Assembly: GCA_030612225.1 (NCBI GenBank)
Contig: JAUWOH010000022.1
Location: 1-16,148, forward strand
DNA from: Desulfobacteraceae bacterium
Lineage (GTDB): Bacteria > Desulfobacterota > Desulfobacteria > Desulfobacterales > JAUWMJ01
Reading direction: 5' to 3'
Length of the DNA: 16,148 bases
Every line of letters starts with the position of its first letter. Position 1 is the stretch's first letter. The position numbers and the translations under genes were made by a program. Shown here one piece after another: positions 7,189 to 15,581 of the stretch. The notes below the pieces were generated by a model. The model was not told where the DNA came from. It searched no databases and saw nothing but the letters and a program-made list of their open reading frames with translations.

Positions 7189-8268
7189 TTACACCCCCAG
7201 CATTTCTGTGAACGCTTCGATTCTTGTCTGTTGCTGCCCCATGGAGCCCATGGTGCAGTCCCCTTCCAGCATAATGAAGGGGATGGATTCTTTTTGCAGG
7301 GCCTGTCTGATCATAGGAATCCTGGCAAGATAGGGATCACAGAATTTTAAGATAAATCCGATGACCCCTTTTGCATTACTTTCTTTTGCCCGCTGAACAA
7401 TCCTCTGGGCGATGCTGCCGGGCTTTGCCGTATCCATGGTTCTTGCACAGGGTGTCTGCTTAAGATATGAGTCAGCCAGGGATCTGAAGATATTATTGTC
7501 CGTCCTGGTGTCCACCGGAGTGATAAACCGTGAGGTGGTGCAAAAATCACTGGCAGTCACATGCACGTTCCATTCTTCAAAAAGATCATACACCTTTGGA
7601 TCAAACAAAAGGTTCCCAAAAATAAAAACAGGCGACTTGCCGGCTTTAGCAGGTTCTTTGGGCTCAATTTTCTTTTGGGCCATTGCCAGAGCCTTATCTG
7701 TTGAATCAGTCGCAGCCGTATTGATAATTTGCTGAAGTGCGGAAGCAATCCCTGGAAAATAATCCAGGGACATTTTTTCCTCGATTTTTTTAACTGAGGC
7801 AGCAAGAAGGTTCCAAGTGGCAATTTTATCTTTTATTTTATCTAATTCTATTTCTGGTTTTATTTCCGGTATTATTTCCGGGGAAAAGCTTTCATTGTTC
7901 CACTTGAAAAGGGTTTTTGCCAAGCGTTCATATTCTTTTGACAGAAAATCAAGGCTCAAATTATTTATTCCTGAAGGAAGATCCAGCAGGATTGTTCTGT
8001 CATCAGGTCTTGCCTCATGCCAGGCATCGGCCAGCCGCCGCATGGAATCACAGGAATTGATAAAAACCATACCTTCAAGACCCGGCAGATCATCTGCAAG
8101 GGCCCGGTTAAGCACTTTTTTGACATGGGGACACAAATTGTCGTGGAGCAGGTGCCCTGCCTGGTCAGGCGCTTTGGATTCAGGAAAAATTCTGAAGGGG
8201 GAAAACCCGGCTGCTTCAATTAAAGGGACCGGTGTATAGGCGCAGGTAAACCCGATTTTTTTGTTCAT
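7189..8268 (-). CDS. 2-hydroxyacyl-CoA dehydratase, smaller D-component subunit (HgdA/B, BcrC superfamily)
   Basis: 359 residues from ATG 8268. That start has GGAGGAT at 8274-8280 and overlaps the marR stop as ATGA. A start seven codons upstream (8289) is open but has no comparable ribosome site. The N-terminus has the family form GFTCAYTPVPLIEAAGFSPF, where the substrate and cluster pocket begins. Cysteines C9, C46 (LCPHV) and C73 (INSCDSMRRL), plus a C in KFCDPYL, are candidate [4Fe-4S] ligands. The C-terminus EGDCTMGSMGQQQTRIEAF is the canonical end motif. It pairs with the 402-residue subunit immediately downstream, and both are presumed to form the heterodimer charged by the activase. 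Two subunits of unequal length argue against the single-polypeptide double-cubane type. The physiological substrate is unknown. Confidence 0.9.
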   Translation of the reverse strand: MNKKIGFTCAYTPVPLIEAAGFSPFRIFPESKAPDQAGHLLHDNLCPHVKKVLNRALADDLPGLEGMVFINSCDSMRRLADAWHEARPDDRTILLDLPSGINNLSLDFLSKEYERLAKTLFKWNNESFSPEIIPEIKPEIELDKIKDKIATWNLLAASVKKIEEKMSLDYFPGIASALQQIINTAATDSTDKALAMAQKKIEPKEPAKAGKSPVFIFGNLLFDPKVYDLFEEWNVHVTASDFCTTSRFITPVDTRTDNNIFRSLADSYLKQTPCARTMDTAKPGSIAQRIVQRAKESNAKGVIGFILKFCDPYLARIPMIRQALQKESIPFIMLEGDCTMGSMGQQQTRIEAFTEMLGV

Positions 8269-8717
8269 TTTAAATCCTCCTTGCCGCAATTTAAAAGAAT
8301 GGTACGAAGTACATTTTTCGTGGTTTCAATATCTTTTTCAGGGATGGTGCTGAAGGCTTTTTCAAGGGTGCTTGATACGACTTTTATTGCGGAAACTTCA
8401 GCATCCACACCTTCTTTGGTCAGATGAATTCTGTGTGCTCTCCTGTCCTTGGGGTCGGGTTCTCGTTTTACCAGTCCGTCTCTTTCCATACGGTCTAGAA
8501 GCCCTGTCATGGTGGACGGTTCAAGTCCTGCTCTCTTGCCAAGCTCGTTTGCCTTAAGACCGTCTTCATTCCACAAGGAGAGCAGAACACCAAGATAGGC
8601 CGGCTTTATTGTGTTGATCCCTTCATTGGCAAAACCTTTTTTTAAAAGGGATGTGACGGCAAGCATGGACCTGGAAATCAAATAATACGGGCAGTCCGGC
8701 GGAAGCGGAAAATTCAT
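8265..8717 (-). CDS. MarR-family transcriptional regulator of the dehydratase operon
   Basis: 150 residues, the typical MarR size. Dimerisation helices at both ends flank a winged helix-turn-helix at about 37-103. The recognition part is ELGKRAGLEPSTMTGLLDRME, followed by DGLVKREPDPKDRRAHRI, where the DPKDRRA segment forms the wing. ATG 8717 has GGGAGGT (8723-8729) six bases away. It is the first gene of the operon, and its TGA overlaps the next ATG. MarR proteins usually repress and release DNA on binding phenolic or acyl ligands, so autoregulation plus control of the dehydratase is inferred. The inducing ligand is probably related to the enzyme substrate (an acid or its CoA ester). It could instead be an activator; the sequence cannot decide. 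Confidence 0.92.
   Translation of the reverse strand: MNFPLPPDCPYYLISRSMLAVTSLLKKGFANEGINTIKPAYLGVLLSLWNEDGLKANELGKRAGLEPSTMTGLLDRMERDGLVKREPDPKDRRAHRIHLTKEGVDAEVSAIKVVSSTLEKAFSTIPEKDIETTKNVLRTILLNCGKEDLK
8274..8280 (-). promoter_or_regulatory. Ribosome binding site fixing the start of the smaller dehydratase subunit
   Basis: GGAGGAT lies five bases before ATG 8268 and inside the end of the marR gene. With the ATGA stop/start overlap it implies translational coupling of the two genes. Confidence 0.75.
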
Positions 8718-8750
8718 TTTTTACCTCCCATACATATTATATTTATACGA

Positions 8751-8778
8751 ATTATACGCATACGTAATATATTGTCAA
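8751..8778 (-). promoter_or_regulatory. Sigma-70 promoter with overlapping palindrome upstream of marR
   Basis: On the minus strand, TTGACA (8773-8778), a 16-base spacer and TATAAT (8751-8756) give a consensus -35/-10 pair. The predicted start near 8744 leaves a leader of about 27 bases. The spacer and -10 lie in the imperfect palindrome ATTATACGCATACGTAAT (8751-8768), the position expected of a MarR operator. A further TATACGAAT half-like repeat sits at 8744-8752. Confidence 0.7.
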
Positions 8779-8823
8779 GAACTAATTTGACAAAATTTAA
8801 ATCAGAGCCTAACAAAGACAACC

Positions 8824-9016
8824 ATGGATTACATTAGTATGTTTTACATATCTTATAGTTCTGTTTGCAAATTGGAAACTTGAGATATTATTAAGAGGGC
8901 ATTTAGATTTAATTGAAAAAGGTGAATTGAGTATACTAAACAAAGACATAACTGAAATTTGCCAACTTGAGCCGGATCTTGAAATTACCAATTATGTGGT
9001 TATAATGATTAAATAG
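8824..9016 (+). pseudogene. Remnant of a small frameshifted ORF, unrecognised
   Basis: ATG 8824 opens MDYISMFYISYSSVCKLET and stops at once. A different frame picks up at the same point (KLEILLRGHLDLIEKGEL) and runs without a stop to TAG 9014-9016, giving about 48 residues with plausible protein composition. One indel near 8875-8885 would join them into a protein of about 64 residues. It is AT-rich, has no ribosome site, and I recognise no family. It may instead be chance coding in the leader of the next gene. Confidence 0.25.
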
Positions 9017-9032
9017 ACAAAGGAGATAAGTC

Positions 9033-11381
9033 ATGACTGAAAATAAAAATGATCATCCATTCAGATCTGTGCTCAGCCTTGAGCCTCTTCTGGATTTCTG
9101 GAGAAAGAATGTGACTCCGGTCTGTCCCAACATGGAGTCTATGTTTGAGGTGTTTGAGGCCAGGATCAATGAGACGCCCGCGCTTACAGGCGCCATAGAA
9201 GACGTATCCATCCTGGAGAATTATCAGGATCTCTTGATCCCGCTCATGAGCGTTGTATTTCCGGCCGCCTCATTGGATACCGAAGTGTCTGGAGCTTTGA
9301 CCCCTTGCACGTCTCAGCCCTTTTACGTCTCTCCAAGATTCAAACAACTTATGGTTGGTAAAGACGGGTTCCTGAAGGGTAAAGTCAAGGACGACCAGGG
9401 AGTTTCAGAAGAAGGCGGATTGCTCAGGGCTTACTTTCTGGTTCTGTACAAAATCTACGGTTTTCAGCAGGGACTGGATACGCCTATCATTCGTATTGTG
9501 CAGGATCAGAAGACCGGCCTGGACCGCTATTTCAGGATAACGCTTGACCTTCAGTTTGTTGAAGTTCGGACCGTAGGTGAGCCCAGAAAGCTGAGCGAGA
9601 AAGAGAGGGCCATTATTGCAGAAAATATCACAGACATCGAGGTCCTGTCCAGGTTCATCAGCCCAGATAAATTCGAATTTTACGGTTTCAGCGTTGTCCG
9701 GGCTGTGGATGTAACCGAGTCGGAAGTTGTTTCGGCCTTAGAGAAGGACCTGATCGACCAGCAGTCGATCTTTTCTGCTGATGGTTTCAAGCGTCTTCAG
9801 GAACGTCTTCGGATCCTTTTCAGACGCCCTGACCTGACGGCCGGAATTGGCGCAGTCCAGGGCGACAGGGTTCTTGTCCTGAGTGACGGCTGTCAGATGA
9901 AGGCCAACTGCATTTTCACCAACTCCAAACACATTCCCATGTCCGAAATCGAGGGCTCTGTATGGCTCCGGGCCGTGGAGCAAGAGTCCATTCTTCGAAT
10001 TCCCGACCTCAAGGCAGAAACAGACCTGACTCCCACCGAGCAGCACGTCCTGGACATGGGGACCAGATCGATGCTTGTTTCGCCTCTCTTTTACCAGGGT
10101 GAGGCGCTTGGTACCCTTGAAATTCTGAGCCCCCACGCGAGGGACTTGGGCGCCATTGATACAGTGCTGATCAAACAGATCACGCCGATCTTCTCGATGG
10201 CCTTGAAAAGAGGCCTGGATGAGATGAACAATACAATCCAGTCCATTATCAAAGAGAAATGTACTGCGGTTCACCCTTCGGTGGAATGGCGGTTTCGGAA
10301 AGCGGCCTTCAGCCATATGGACCGTCTCCGCATGGACCAGCCATCGGAGATGGAGTCGATCATCTTCAAGGATGTCATTCCATTCTATGCCCAGTCTGAC
10401 ATAAGAGGCTCATCTGAAGGCCGGAACATGGGTATTCAGGCTGACTTTACCGAACAATTAAATCTGGCTTTGGATATCATGAAATGGGCAGAAAATGCAA
10501 AATCATGGCCTCTCATCAGTGAATTCAAGTACAGGATTGAAAAACGGATTGAAAGCGTGCGCACGGGATTGGCCTCAGATGAGGAGGCTTCGATCTCTTA
10601 TTTCCTCAGCCGCGAAGTGGAGCCTGCCTTTGAGGATTTGTTGAGCCTTGGGCCCCGGGTCGTCCGGGCTATTGAGAGCTACCAAAAGGCCATCGACCCC
10701 ATCGTAGGGGTTGTCTACCGCAAACGGAGGGAATTCGAGGAGAGTGTCTCCATACTAAACGAGACATTATCCGTCTATCTATCCAGGGAGGAGACCGATG
10801 CCCAGTCGGTTTTCCCACACTACTTTGAAAAGCGTCAGACCGATGGTATAGACTATATGATGTATGTTGGGGCATCGATGATGGAAAATGGTAAACTAAG
10901 TGCTTTTCATGTCAAGAACCTGGGCCTGTGGCAGCTCTTCGTGGCTTGCGGTATGGCGCAGCACACTGAGCAAATCAAGCCGGAGCTAAAAGTGCCTTTG
11001 GAGACCTGTCACTTAATACTGTTGAACCATACACCTCTGTCCATACGTTTCCGCTTCGATGAAAAACGCTTCGACGTTGACGGGGCCTATGATGTCCGCC
11101 ACGAGATCATCAAATCCCGGATTGATAAAGCCGTTGTCAAAGGTACAGGGGAGAGGTTAACACAGCCCGGCCGAGTGGCTATAGTGTACTCCAACACCGA
11201 TGAGGGTCGCGAAATCCAGCGCCACATCGACTTCCTGAAGGTACGGAAAAAGCTGTTGAATGACCTGGAGTTTCTTGATCTGGACGATCTGCCGGGAGTG
11301 AGAGGACTCAAAGCGCTGAGAGTGGGTATCAACCTGGAGACTGAGACCCTTGCCCGGACAATTGAGTTGGCAGCAAGATAG
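9033..11381 (+). CDS. Large GAF-domain protein of unknown function
   Basis: 782 residues; ATG 9033 follows AAAGGAGA (9019-9026). There are no signal peptide or membrane segments, so it is cytoplasmic. An N-terminal region (about 10-245) contains PFRSVLSLEPLLDFWRK and a helical part I cannot assign. A GAF-like domain covers about 252-395: FKRLQERLRILF leads into GIGAVQGDRVLVLSDG, followed by SVWLRAVEQES and MLVSPLFYQGEALGTLEI, the classic GAF end. A long helical C-terminal half (400-782) has no kinase, cyclase or DNA-binding motif that I can see; a beta-rich patch, CHLILLNHTPLSIRFRFD, sits near 690. The GAF domain suggests binding of a small ligand or redox sensing, but the output is unknown. 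Related proteins of similar length occur in anaerobes and Bacteroidetes as GAF-domain proteins; that is recollection, not a search. The thioesterase gene follows after 104 bases. Confidence 0.85.
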   Translation: MTENKNDHPFRSVLSLEPLLDFWRKNVTPVCPNMESMFEVFEARINETPALTGAIEDVSILENYQDLLIPLMSVVFPAASLDTEVSGALTPCTSQPFYVSPRFKQLMVGKDGFLKGKVKDDQGVSEEGGLLRAYFLVLYKIYGFQQGLDTPIIRIVQDQKTGLDRYFRITLDLQFVEVRTVGEPRKLSEKERAIIAENITDIEVLSRFISPDKFEFYGFSVVRAVDVTESEVVSALEKDLIDQQSIFSADGFKRLQERLRILFRRPDLTAGIGAVQGDRVLVLSDGCQMKANCIFTNSKHIPMSEIEGSVWLRAVEQESILRIPDLKAETDLTPTEQHVLDMGTRSMLVSPLFYQGEALGTLEILSPHARDLGAIDTVLIKQITPIFSMALKRGLDEMNNTIQSIIKEKCTAVHPSVEWRFRKAAFSHMDRLRMDQPSEMESIIFKDVIPFYAQSDIRGSSEGRNMGIQADFTEQLNLALDIMKWAENAKSWPLISEFKYRIEKRIESVRTGLASDEEASISYFLSREVEPAFEDLLSLGPRVVRAIESYQKAIDPIVGVVYRKRREFEESVSILNETLSVYLSREETDAQSVFPHYFEKRQTDGIDYMMYVGASMMENGKLSAFHVKNLGLWQLFVACGMAQHTEQIKPELKVPLETCHLILLNHTPLSIRFRFDEKRFDVDGAYDVRHEIIKSRIDKAVVKGTGERLTQPGRVAIVYSNTDEGREIQRHIDFLKVRKKLLNDLEFLDLDDLPGVRGLKALRVGINLETETLARTIELAAR

Positions 11382-11485
11382 TCCGGCCTGAATCACCGGT
11401 CCGGCTAAACATCTTCTATTATAAACACTTTGTGCCATTGTGGTTCCAATTTATCCGGTCTTGGTAATGCTACAGGAGAAGAACA

Positions 11486-12001
11486 ATGGAAGAAAAGACC
11501 ATAGATCACAGCAGCGTTATCATGCGACACATGGTATCGCCGCAGGATGCAAACATTGCAGGCATTACACACGGCGGGGTGGTGATGAAACATATAGACG
11601 ATGCTGCAGGGGTCGTAGCCATCAAACATACCGGATGCAACGTGGTGACGGCCTCCATCGACCGGCTTGATTTTCTTCACCCGGTGTTTATCGGGAACCT
11701 GCTCACTGTGAAAGCCTGCATCAACATGGTGGGTAAGACCTCCATGGAAATCGGTGTCCGTGTGGAAGCCGAAGACATCATCACCCAGAAGATCCGACAC
11801 ACCGCATCAGCGTATCTCACCTTTGTCGCTCTGGACGAAAACAACCGTCCTGCTCCGGTTCCTCCGATAAAAATTGTTACTGAAGAAGAAAAAAGAAGAA
11901 ACAGGGAGGCGCTCGACAGGAGACGGGTCAGGCTCGCAGAGAAGTCAAAGGAAAATGCCTGTAGAAAAAACGGAGACAACTGTTCTGATAGAAAGCGTTA
12001 A
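11486..12001 (+). CDS. Hotdog-fold acyl-CoA thioesterase (YciA/BACH type)
   Basis: 171 residues; ATG 11486 follows AGGAG (11475-11479). One hotdog domain covers about 5-130. It hydrolyses acyl-CoA to the free acid and CoA in the cytoplasm. Catalytic-type residues are N23 in DANIAGITHGG and D38/D39 in MKHIDDAAGVVA, matching the Asn and Asp positions of the acyl-CoA hydrolase family; HPVFIGNLL and MEIGVRVEAED are also family-like. The last 40 residues are a charged, probably disordered tail. Family members act as hexamers of single-domain chains. Substrate length cannot be read. It could recycle CoA in the same acyl-CoA metabolism as the dehydratase operon, but it is on the other strand and the link is only inferred. 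Confidence 0.9.
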   Translation: MEEKTIDHSSVIMRHMVSPQDANIAGITHGGVVMKHIDDAAGVVAIKHTGCNVVTASIDRLDFLHPVFIGNLLTVKACINMVGKTSMEIGVRVEAEDIITQKIRHTASAYLTFVALDENNRPAPVPPIKIVTEEEKRRNREALDRRRVRLAEKSKENACRKNGDNCSDRKR

Positions 12002-12029
12002 ACTGTTTCCGTCAAGGCTTTGAAACTAT

Positions 12030-12224
12030 TTGAGACGGCTATCGTTCGTTGAACGGAACAGCTTTAACCTAACGCCGCTAAAATGGGACCTCGATGAACA
12101 GGCCGAAGGTATTACAGACTGCATGACTTTTATCACCGGCCCCAGCAAAACGGCGGATATTGAGGTAACCCTCGTCCATGGCGCCCATGGCCCAAGGGAA
12201 CTTTATCTTTTTGTTCTTAAATAA
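12030..12224 (+). pseudogene. C-terminal stub of a LUD-domain (LutC/YkgG-like) gene
   Basis: The frame ends ITDCMTFITGPSKTADIE followed by VTLVHGAHGPRELYLFVLK and a stop at 12222-12224. This is the characteristic C-terminus of LUD-domain proteins (family form ITGPSRTADIExxLVxGVHGPxxLHVVIL), which take part in lactate utilisation (LutC) complexes. Only about 36 residues are family-like. Upstream sequence in this frame (TTG 12030 onward) is not recognisable, no ribosome site is seen, and the missing 150 or so residues are absent from the window. It is therefore a decayed remnant, possibly cut by the rearrangement that placed the thioesterase gene here. Confidence 0.7.
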
Positions 12225-12665
12225 ATAGACGCCTGTTTATTCCAAATATCGGATTTTCCTTTAGATGCAAGAAGAGGTTTATTTTTAAAGAACAGTGCCA
12301 TATACAGATGGCGAAGATGGACAAAATCCACACTTGGGCAAACAGGCTTGCCAGTGCGAAACTTGGCGAAGACCGGTGTTCTGCGTCTTAATTGCCCGAA
12401 TTTTATCCAATTTAGATCAAAATGGCCTGTTGACAATATATTCGACATTTGGTAATTGTATCTAAGTTGCCGGTATCTGGATGAGAATTGACACTTCATA
12501 AAAAGGGATACCACATATTGTGATCTATCCTACTATTGTACAACAACCGAGATTTCAGCTTACTCCGCTTTCAACAAGCAAGTTCTTATCAAATCTATCA
12601 GTCAGGTCTAAGCTCTTTCTAATTTTTCATGCAAGATTTAGGTATAAATTCTGTATGGTGCCAAA
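12225..12665. other. Gene-free spacer before the sensor kinase
   Basis: No convincing gene is present. A 103-codon minus-strand frame (12203-12514) has an irregular composition and no ribosome site. TTGACA at 12430-12435, with TAATTG 17 bases later (12453-12458), is a possible promoter, but it lies about 200 bases before the kinase start. The stretch probably includes decayed sequence beyond the LUD stub. Confidence 0.4.
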
Positions 12666-15272
12666 ATGAACATTATTAACTTATTTCAGCCTTCACGCTG
12701 GAGGGTAGGGCTCGACGAAGCCACAAGCCTTAAGAGTTGGAGAATTTGGTTTGCCAATGTAATGATAGTTTTTGGCGCTCTTGCCATGCCTCTTTCAATG
12801 GTGGCTACCTTCGCAATATACATCGCTGAAAAGCAATACGGACTCATAACCTTTGATGTGGGTATTTGGCTTTTTTTAATCATCATGCTCATCACTAAAG
12901 GTGGCTCGTACCGGTTTCGAGCATATTTTTTGCTCGTTGTTCTATACTCGATGACCATTACATTTTATATAGCGCTTGGGCCACACTACGCACGTTCAGC
13001 GTGGCTTGTTATGTGTGCGGTGATGGCCACGCTTATGTTCGGCTCCCGTGCAGCCGCCGTGTCCACAGCTACTAATGCGGCAATGCTTATGCTGCTCTAT
13101 TGGTTAATGGGACCTGAAAACCAAGCATGGGCCTCTACATACGCAATGCCTTTCGGCAAATGGGTGATGTTCGTTATTAATATCTCTATCATCACGCTGA
13201 CCACCAGTTTACCGGTTGGCTTTCTGCTCAACAGACTGGACCGCGCTCTAAACAACGAACGTAATGCTTTTGAAAAACTTACTACGGAAAGTAAGATGTT
13301 ACAAAGTGCTCATATTGAGCTTCAAAGTGAAGTTGCCGAACGAAAGCGGGCTGAGGAGGATCTGAAGGAAGCTTATGACATTATCAGCAGGAGTCCGGCA
13401 GTTGCGTTCCTTTGGAAAAATGAGGAGGGATGGCCTGTTGAATTTGTCACCGATAATGTGGAAACAATATTTGGTTACACGACTGAAGAATTTATATTAG
13501 GAAAAGTCGTTTATCGCAAAACGATCCATCCTGACGATTTAGATAGAGTAGAAGAAGAGATTCAAGTCTTTAGCAAAGAGAAGGATAGAGAAGGATTTGT
13601 TCATGAACCATACCGGATTGTCACCAAAGACGGAAAAGAAAAATGGGTTGAGGATAAAACATTCATCAGGAGAGATAAAACAGGCAGGATTACACACTAT
13701 CAAGGGATTGTAGAAGACATTACAGACCGTATGAAGGCTGAGAAAGCACTACACCAGGAGCAGGAGAAATTTCGCATCCTCGTTGAAGAATCGCCATTCG
13801 GAATTTCTTTTATTGATGAAGATGACCGCTATAAATACATAAATCCCAAATTCATTGAGATTTTCGGCTATAACCTGGAAGATATTCCTGAGGGGAGAGA
13901 ATGGTTTAAAAAGGCATATCCCGATTCGGAATATAGACGTAAAGTCATTTTAAGCTGGATCAACGATCTGAAAAAGTCAGAGGTCGGCGTAGGGCGACCC
14001 CGGTCATTTAATGTGAGATGTAAAGACGGTTCCGAAAAAGTGATATACTTTAGATCGGTGACTATGGAGACCGGTGAGCAGTTTATTATCTATGAGGATA
14101 TCACCGAACAGAAACAACTTGAGGCACAATACCAGCAAGCTCAAAAGATGGAGGCCGTTGGTACATTAGCCGGAGGTATAGCCCATGATTTCAATAATTT
14201 ACTTCAGTCCATCCTGGGATACTCTCAATTGCTTCTTTTTGAAAAGAAAAGAGAAGACCCTGAATTTGATAAATTGAAAGAGATAGAAAAGGCGGCACAG
14301 AGGGCCAGTGAGCTGACCCTGCAACTCCTTACCTTCAGCCGCAAGATAGAGAGCGAGCTGAGACCGGTCAACCTCAATCATCAAGTAGAATATGTCCATA
14401 AACTCCTCAAAAGAACCATCCCAAAGATGATCGATATTGAACTTCATCTGGAGGAAAATCTGAAAATCACTAATGCGGATCCAGCCCAAATCGAACAGGT
14501 TTTAATGAATCTTGCGGTTAATGCAAGAGACGCCATCCATGATGAGGGCAAATTGATTATCGAAACGGAAAACGTCACCTTAGACGAAGAGTACTGTAAA
14601 ACGCATCTGGGAACTTATCCAGGGGAGCATGTCCTCCTTATTGTCTCCGATACAGGTTGCGGCATGGATAGAGAAACCACGGAGCACATATTTGAGCCCT
14701 TTTACACAACAAAGGGGCCGGGTAAGGGCACAGGCCTGGGTCTGTCAATGGTCTACGGCATAGTGAATAGCCATGGGGGATATATCACCTGTTACAGTGA
14801 GCCGGGAAAAGGAACAATCTTCAAGATCTATCTGCCGGTGATTGGAGCAGAAATCGTAGAACAAGTAGCGGAGCGGAAAGAAGAAGCGATGCCGACGGGA
14901 GGCAGGGAGGCCATTTTGCTGGTGGATGATGAGGAGTTCATCCGTAATCTTGGAGATGAGATACTATCGAAATTTGGATATAAGATACTTACTGCCCCTG
15001 ACGGTGAGAGCGCTTTGACGCTTTACCAGGAAAAGAAAGAGAGCATCTCTCTGATTATTCTGGATCTTATTATGCCGGGGATGGGTGGCAGGAGGTGCCT
15101 GGAAGAGCTTATGAATATGAACCCACAGGTAAAGGTGGTTATTGCCAGTGGCTATTCTGTCAATGGACCTGCAAAGGAGGCACTTGAAGCCGGTGCGAAG
15201 GGTTTCATCGAAAAACCATATAATATAAAGCAGATGCTCAAGATTGTGCGGAAGGTCTTGGACGAGAATTAA
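12666..15272 (+). CDS. Membrane-bound hybrid sensor histidine kinase (TM - PAS - PAS - HisKA - HATPase - receiver)
   Basis: 868 residues. Residues 29-190 hold about five or six hydrophobic segments in a compact membrane sensor with no large periplasmic loop. A coiled coil (about 195-235) follows. PAS domains cover about 238-357 (with the PAC-like KWVEDKTF to QGIVEDITDR part) and 368-482. The HisKA H-box AGGIAHDFNN has the phospho-accepting H507. The ATPase domain shows the N-box NLAVNARDAI (615-624), DTGCGM (662-667), FEPFYTTK (676-683) and GKGTGLGLS (686-694). The receiver (748-868) has D754/D755, phospho-acceptor D800, S828 and K850. All catalytic residues are present, so it should autophosphorylate and pass phosphate to its own receiver. 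No output gene lies beside it, so an unlinked phosphotransfer partner is inferred. The signal is unknown. ATG 12666 lacks a clear ribosome site. Confidence 0.92.
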   Translation: MNIINLFQPSRWRVGLDEATSLKSWRIWFANVMIVFGALAMPLSMVATFAIYIAEKQYGLITFDVGIWLFLIIMLITKGGSYRFRAYFLLVVLYSMTITFYIALGPHYARSAWLVMCAVMATLMFGSRAAAVSTATNAAMLMLLYWLMGPENQAWASTYAMPFGKWVMFVINISIITLTTSLPVGFLLNRLDRALNNERNAFEKLTTESKMLQSAHIELQSEVAERKRAEEDLKEAYDIISRSPAVAFLWKNEEGWPVEFVTDNVETIFGYTTEEFILGKVVYRKTIHPDDLDRVEEEIQVFSKEKDREGFVHEPYRIVTKDGKEKWVEDKTFIRRDKTGRITHYQGIVEDITDRMKAEKALHQEQEKFRILVEESPFGISFIDEDDRYKYINPKFIEIFGYNLEDIPEGREWFKKAYPDSEYRRKVILSWINDLKKSEVGVGRPRSFNVRCKDGSEKVIYFRSVTMETGEQFIIYEDITEQKQLEAQYQQAQKMEAVGTLAGGIAHDFNNLLQSILGYSQLLLFEKKREDPEFDKLKEIEKAAQRASELTLQLLTFSRKIESELRPVNLNHQVEYVHKLLKRTIPKMIDIELHLEENLKITNADPAQIEQVLMNLAVNARDAIHDEGKLIIETENVTLDEEYCKTHLGTYPGEHVLLIVSDTGCGMDRETTEHIFEPFYTTKGPGKGTGLGLSMVYGIVNSHGGYITCYSEPGKGTIFKIYLPVIGAEIVEQVAERKEEAMPTGGREAILLVDDEEFIRNLGDEILSKFGYKILTAPDGESALTLYQEKKESISLIILDLIMPGMGGRRCLEELMNMNPQVKVVIASGYSVNGPAKEALEAGAKGFIEKPYNIKQMLKIVRKVLDEN

Positions 15273-15426
15273 TGAAGATATTAAAACAAGGCAAGTCAAA
15301 GTATATACTAGAAAGACAAGTATACGTTTGACCTTTATGTTTATTTCAAGTTCATTCATACAGACTTCGTCATTCAGCTTGATAAAATGACTGTGAACCT
15401 TTAAATGTCGCGGAATTGCATGAAAA

Positions 15427-15510
15427 TTGGACACAGGCATCCAGGTGTCAGGTTTCAGGCCCGCCCTTGTGTTTTCACTCCTGAAACCTGAAACCCCATA
15501 TAGTGTCCAA
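15427..15510. repeat. Nested inverted repeat, 84 bp
   Basis: The outer ends TTGGACAC (15427-15434) and GTGTCCAA (15503-15510) are perfect reverse complements. Inside them CAGGTTTCAGG (15449-15459) pairs with CCTGAAACCTG (15480-15490) over a 20-base loop. It resembles the CCTGAAC-type inverted repeat in the 5626-5917 spacer. Confidence 0.7.
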
Positions 15511-15581
15511 AAAACTGAGCTATTTTCAGACTAAATTACGAGGTCTGTAATATCATAAACCTTCGATCTAAGGGCTCGCGG

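Noticed and set aside
4819..8717. Class I benzoyl-CoA reductase (BcrABCD) operon
   Set aside because: There is only one activase-type subunit and no BcrA/BcrD pair, ferredoxin or ring-opening genes, so a dehydratase-type system is the better reading.
9738..10316. 192-codon minus-strand frame inside the GAF gene
   Set aside because: Antisense shadow; the plus-strand frame shows a continuous GAF domain.
12203..12514. 103-codon minus-strand frame
   Set aside because: No ribosome site, basic irregular composition, and it overlaps the end of the LUD stub. No homology signal is recognised.
14964..15440. 158-codon minus-strand frame beyond the kinase
   Set aside because: Two thirds is antisense to the receiver domain, and the rest has no gene-like start or motif.
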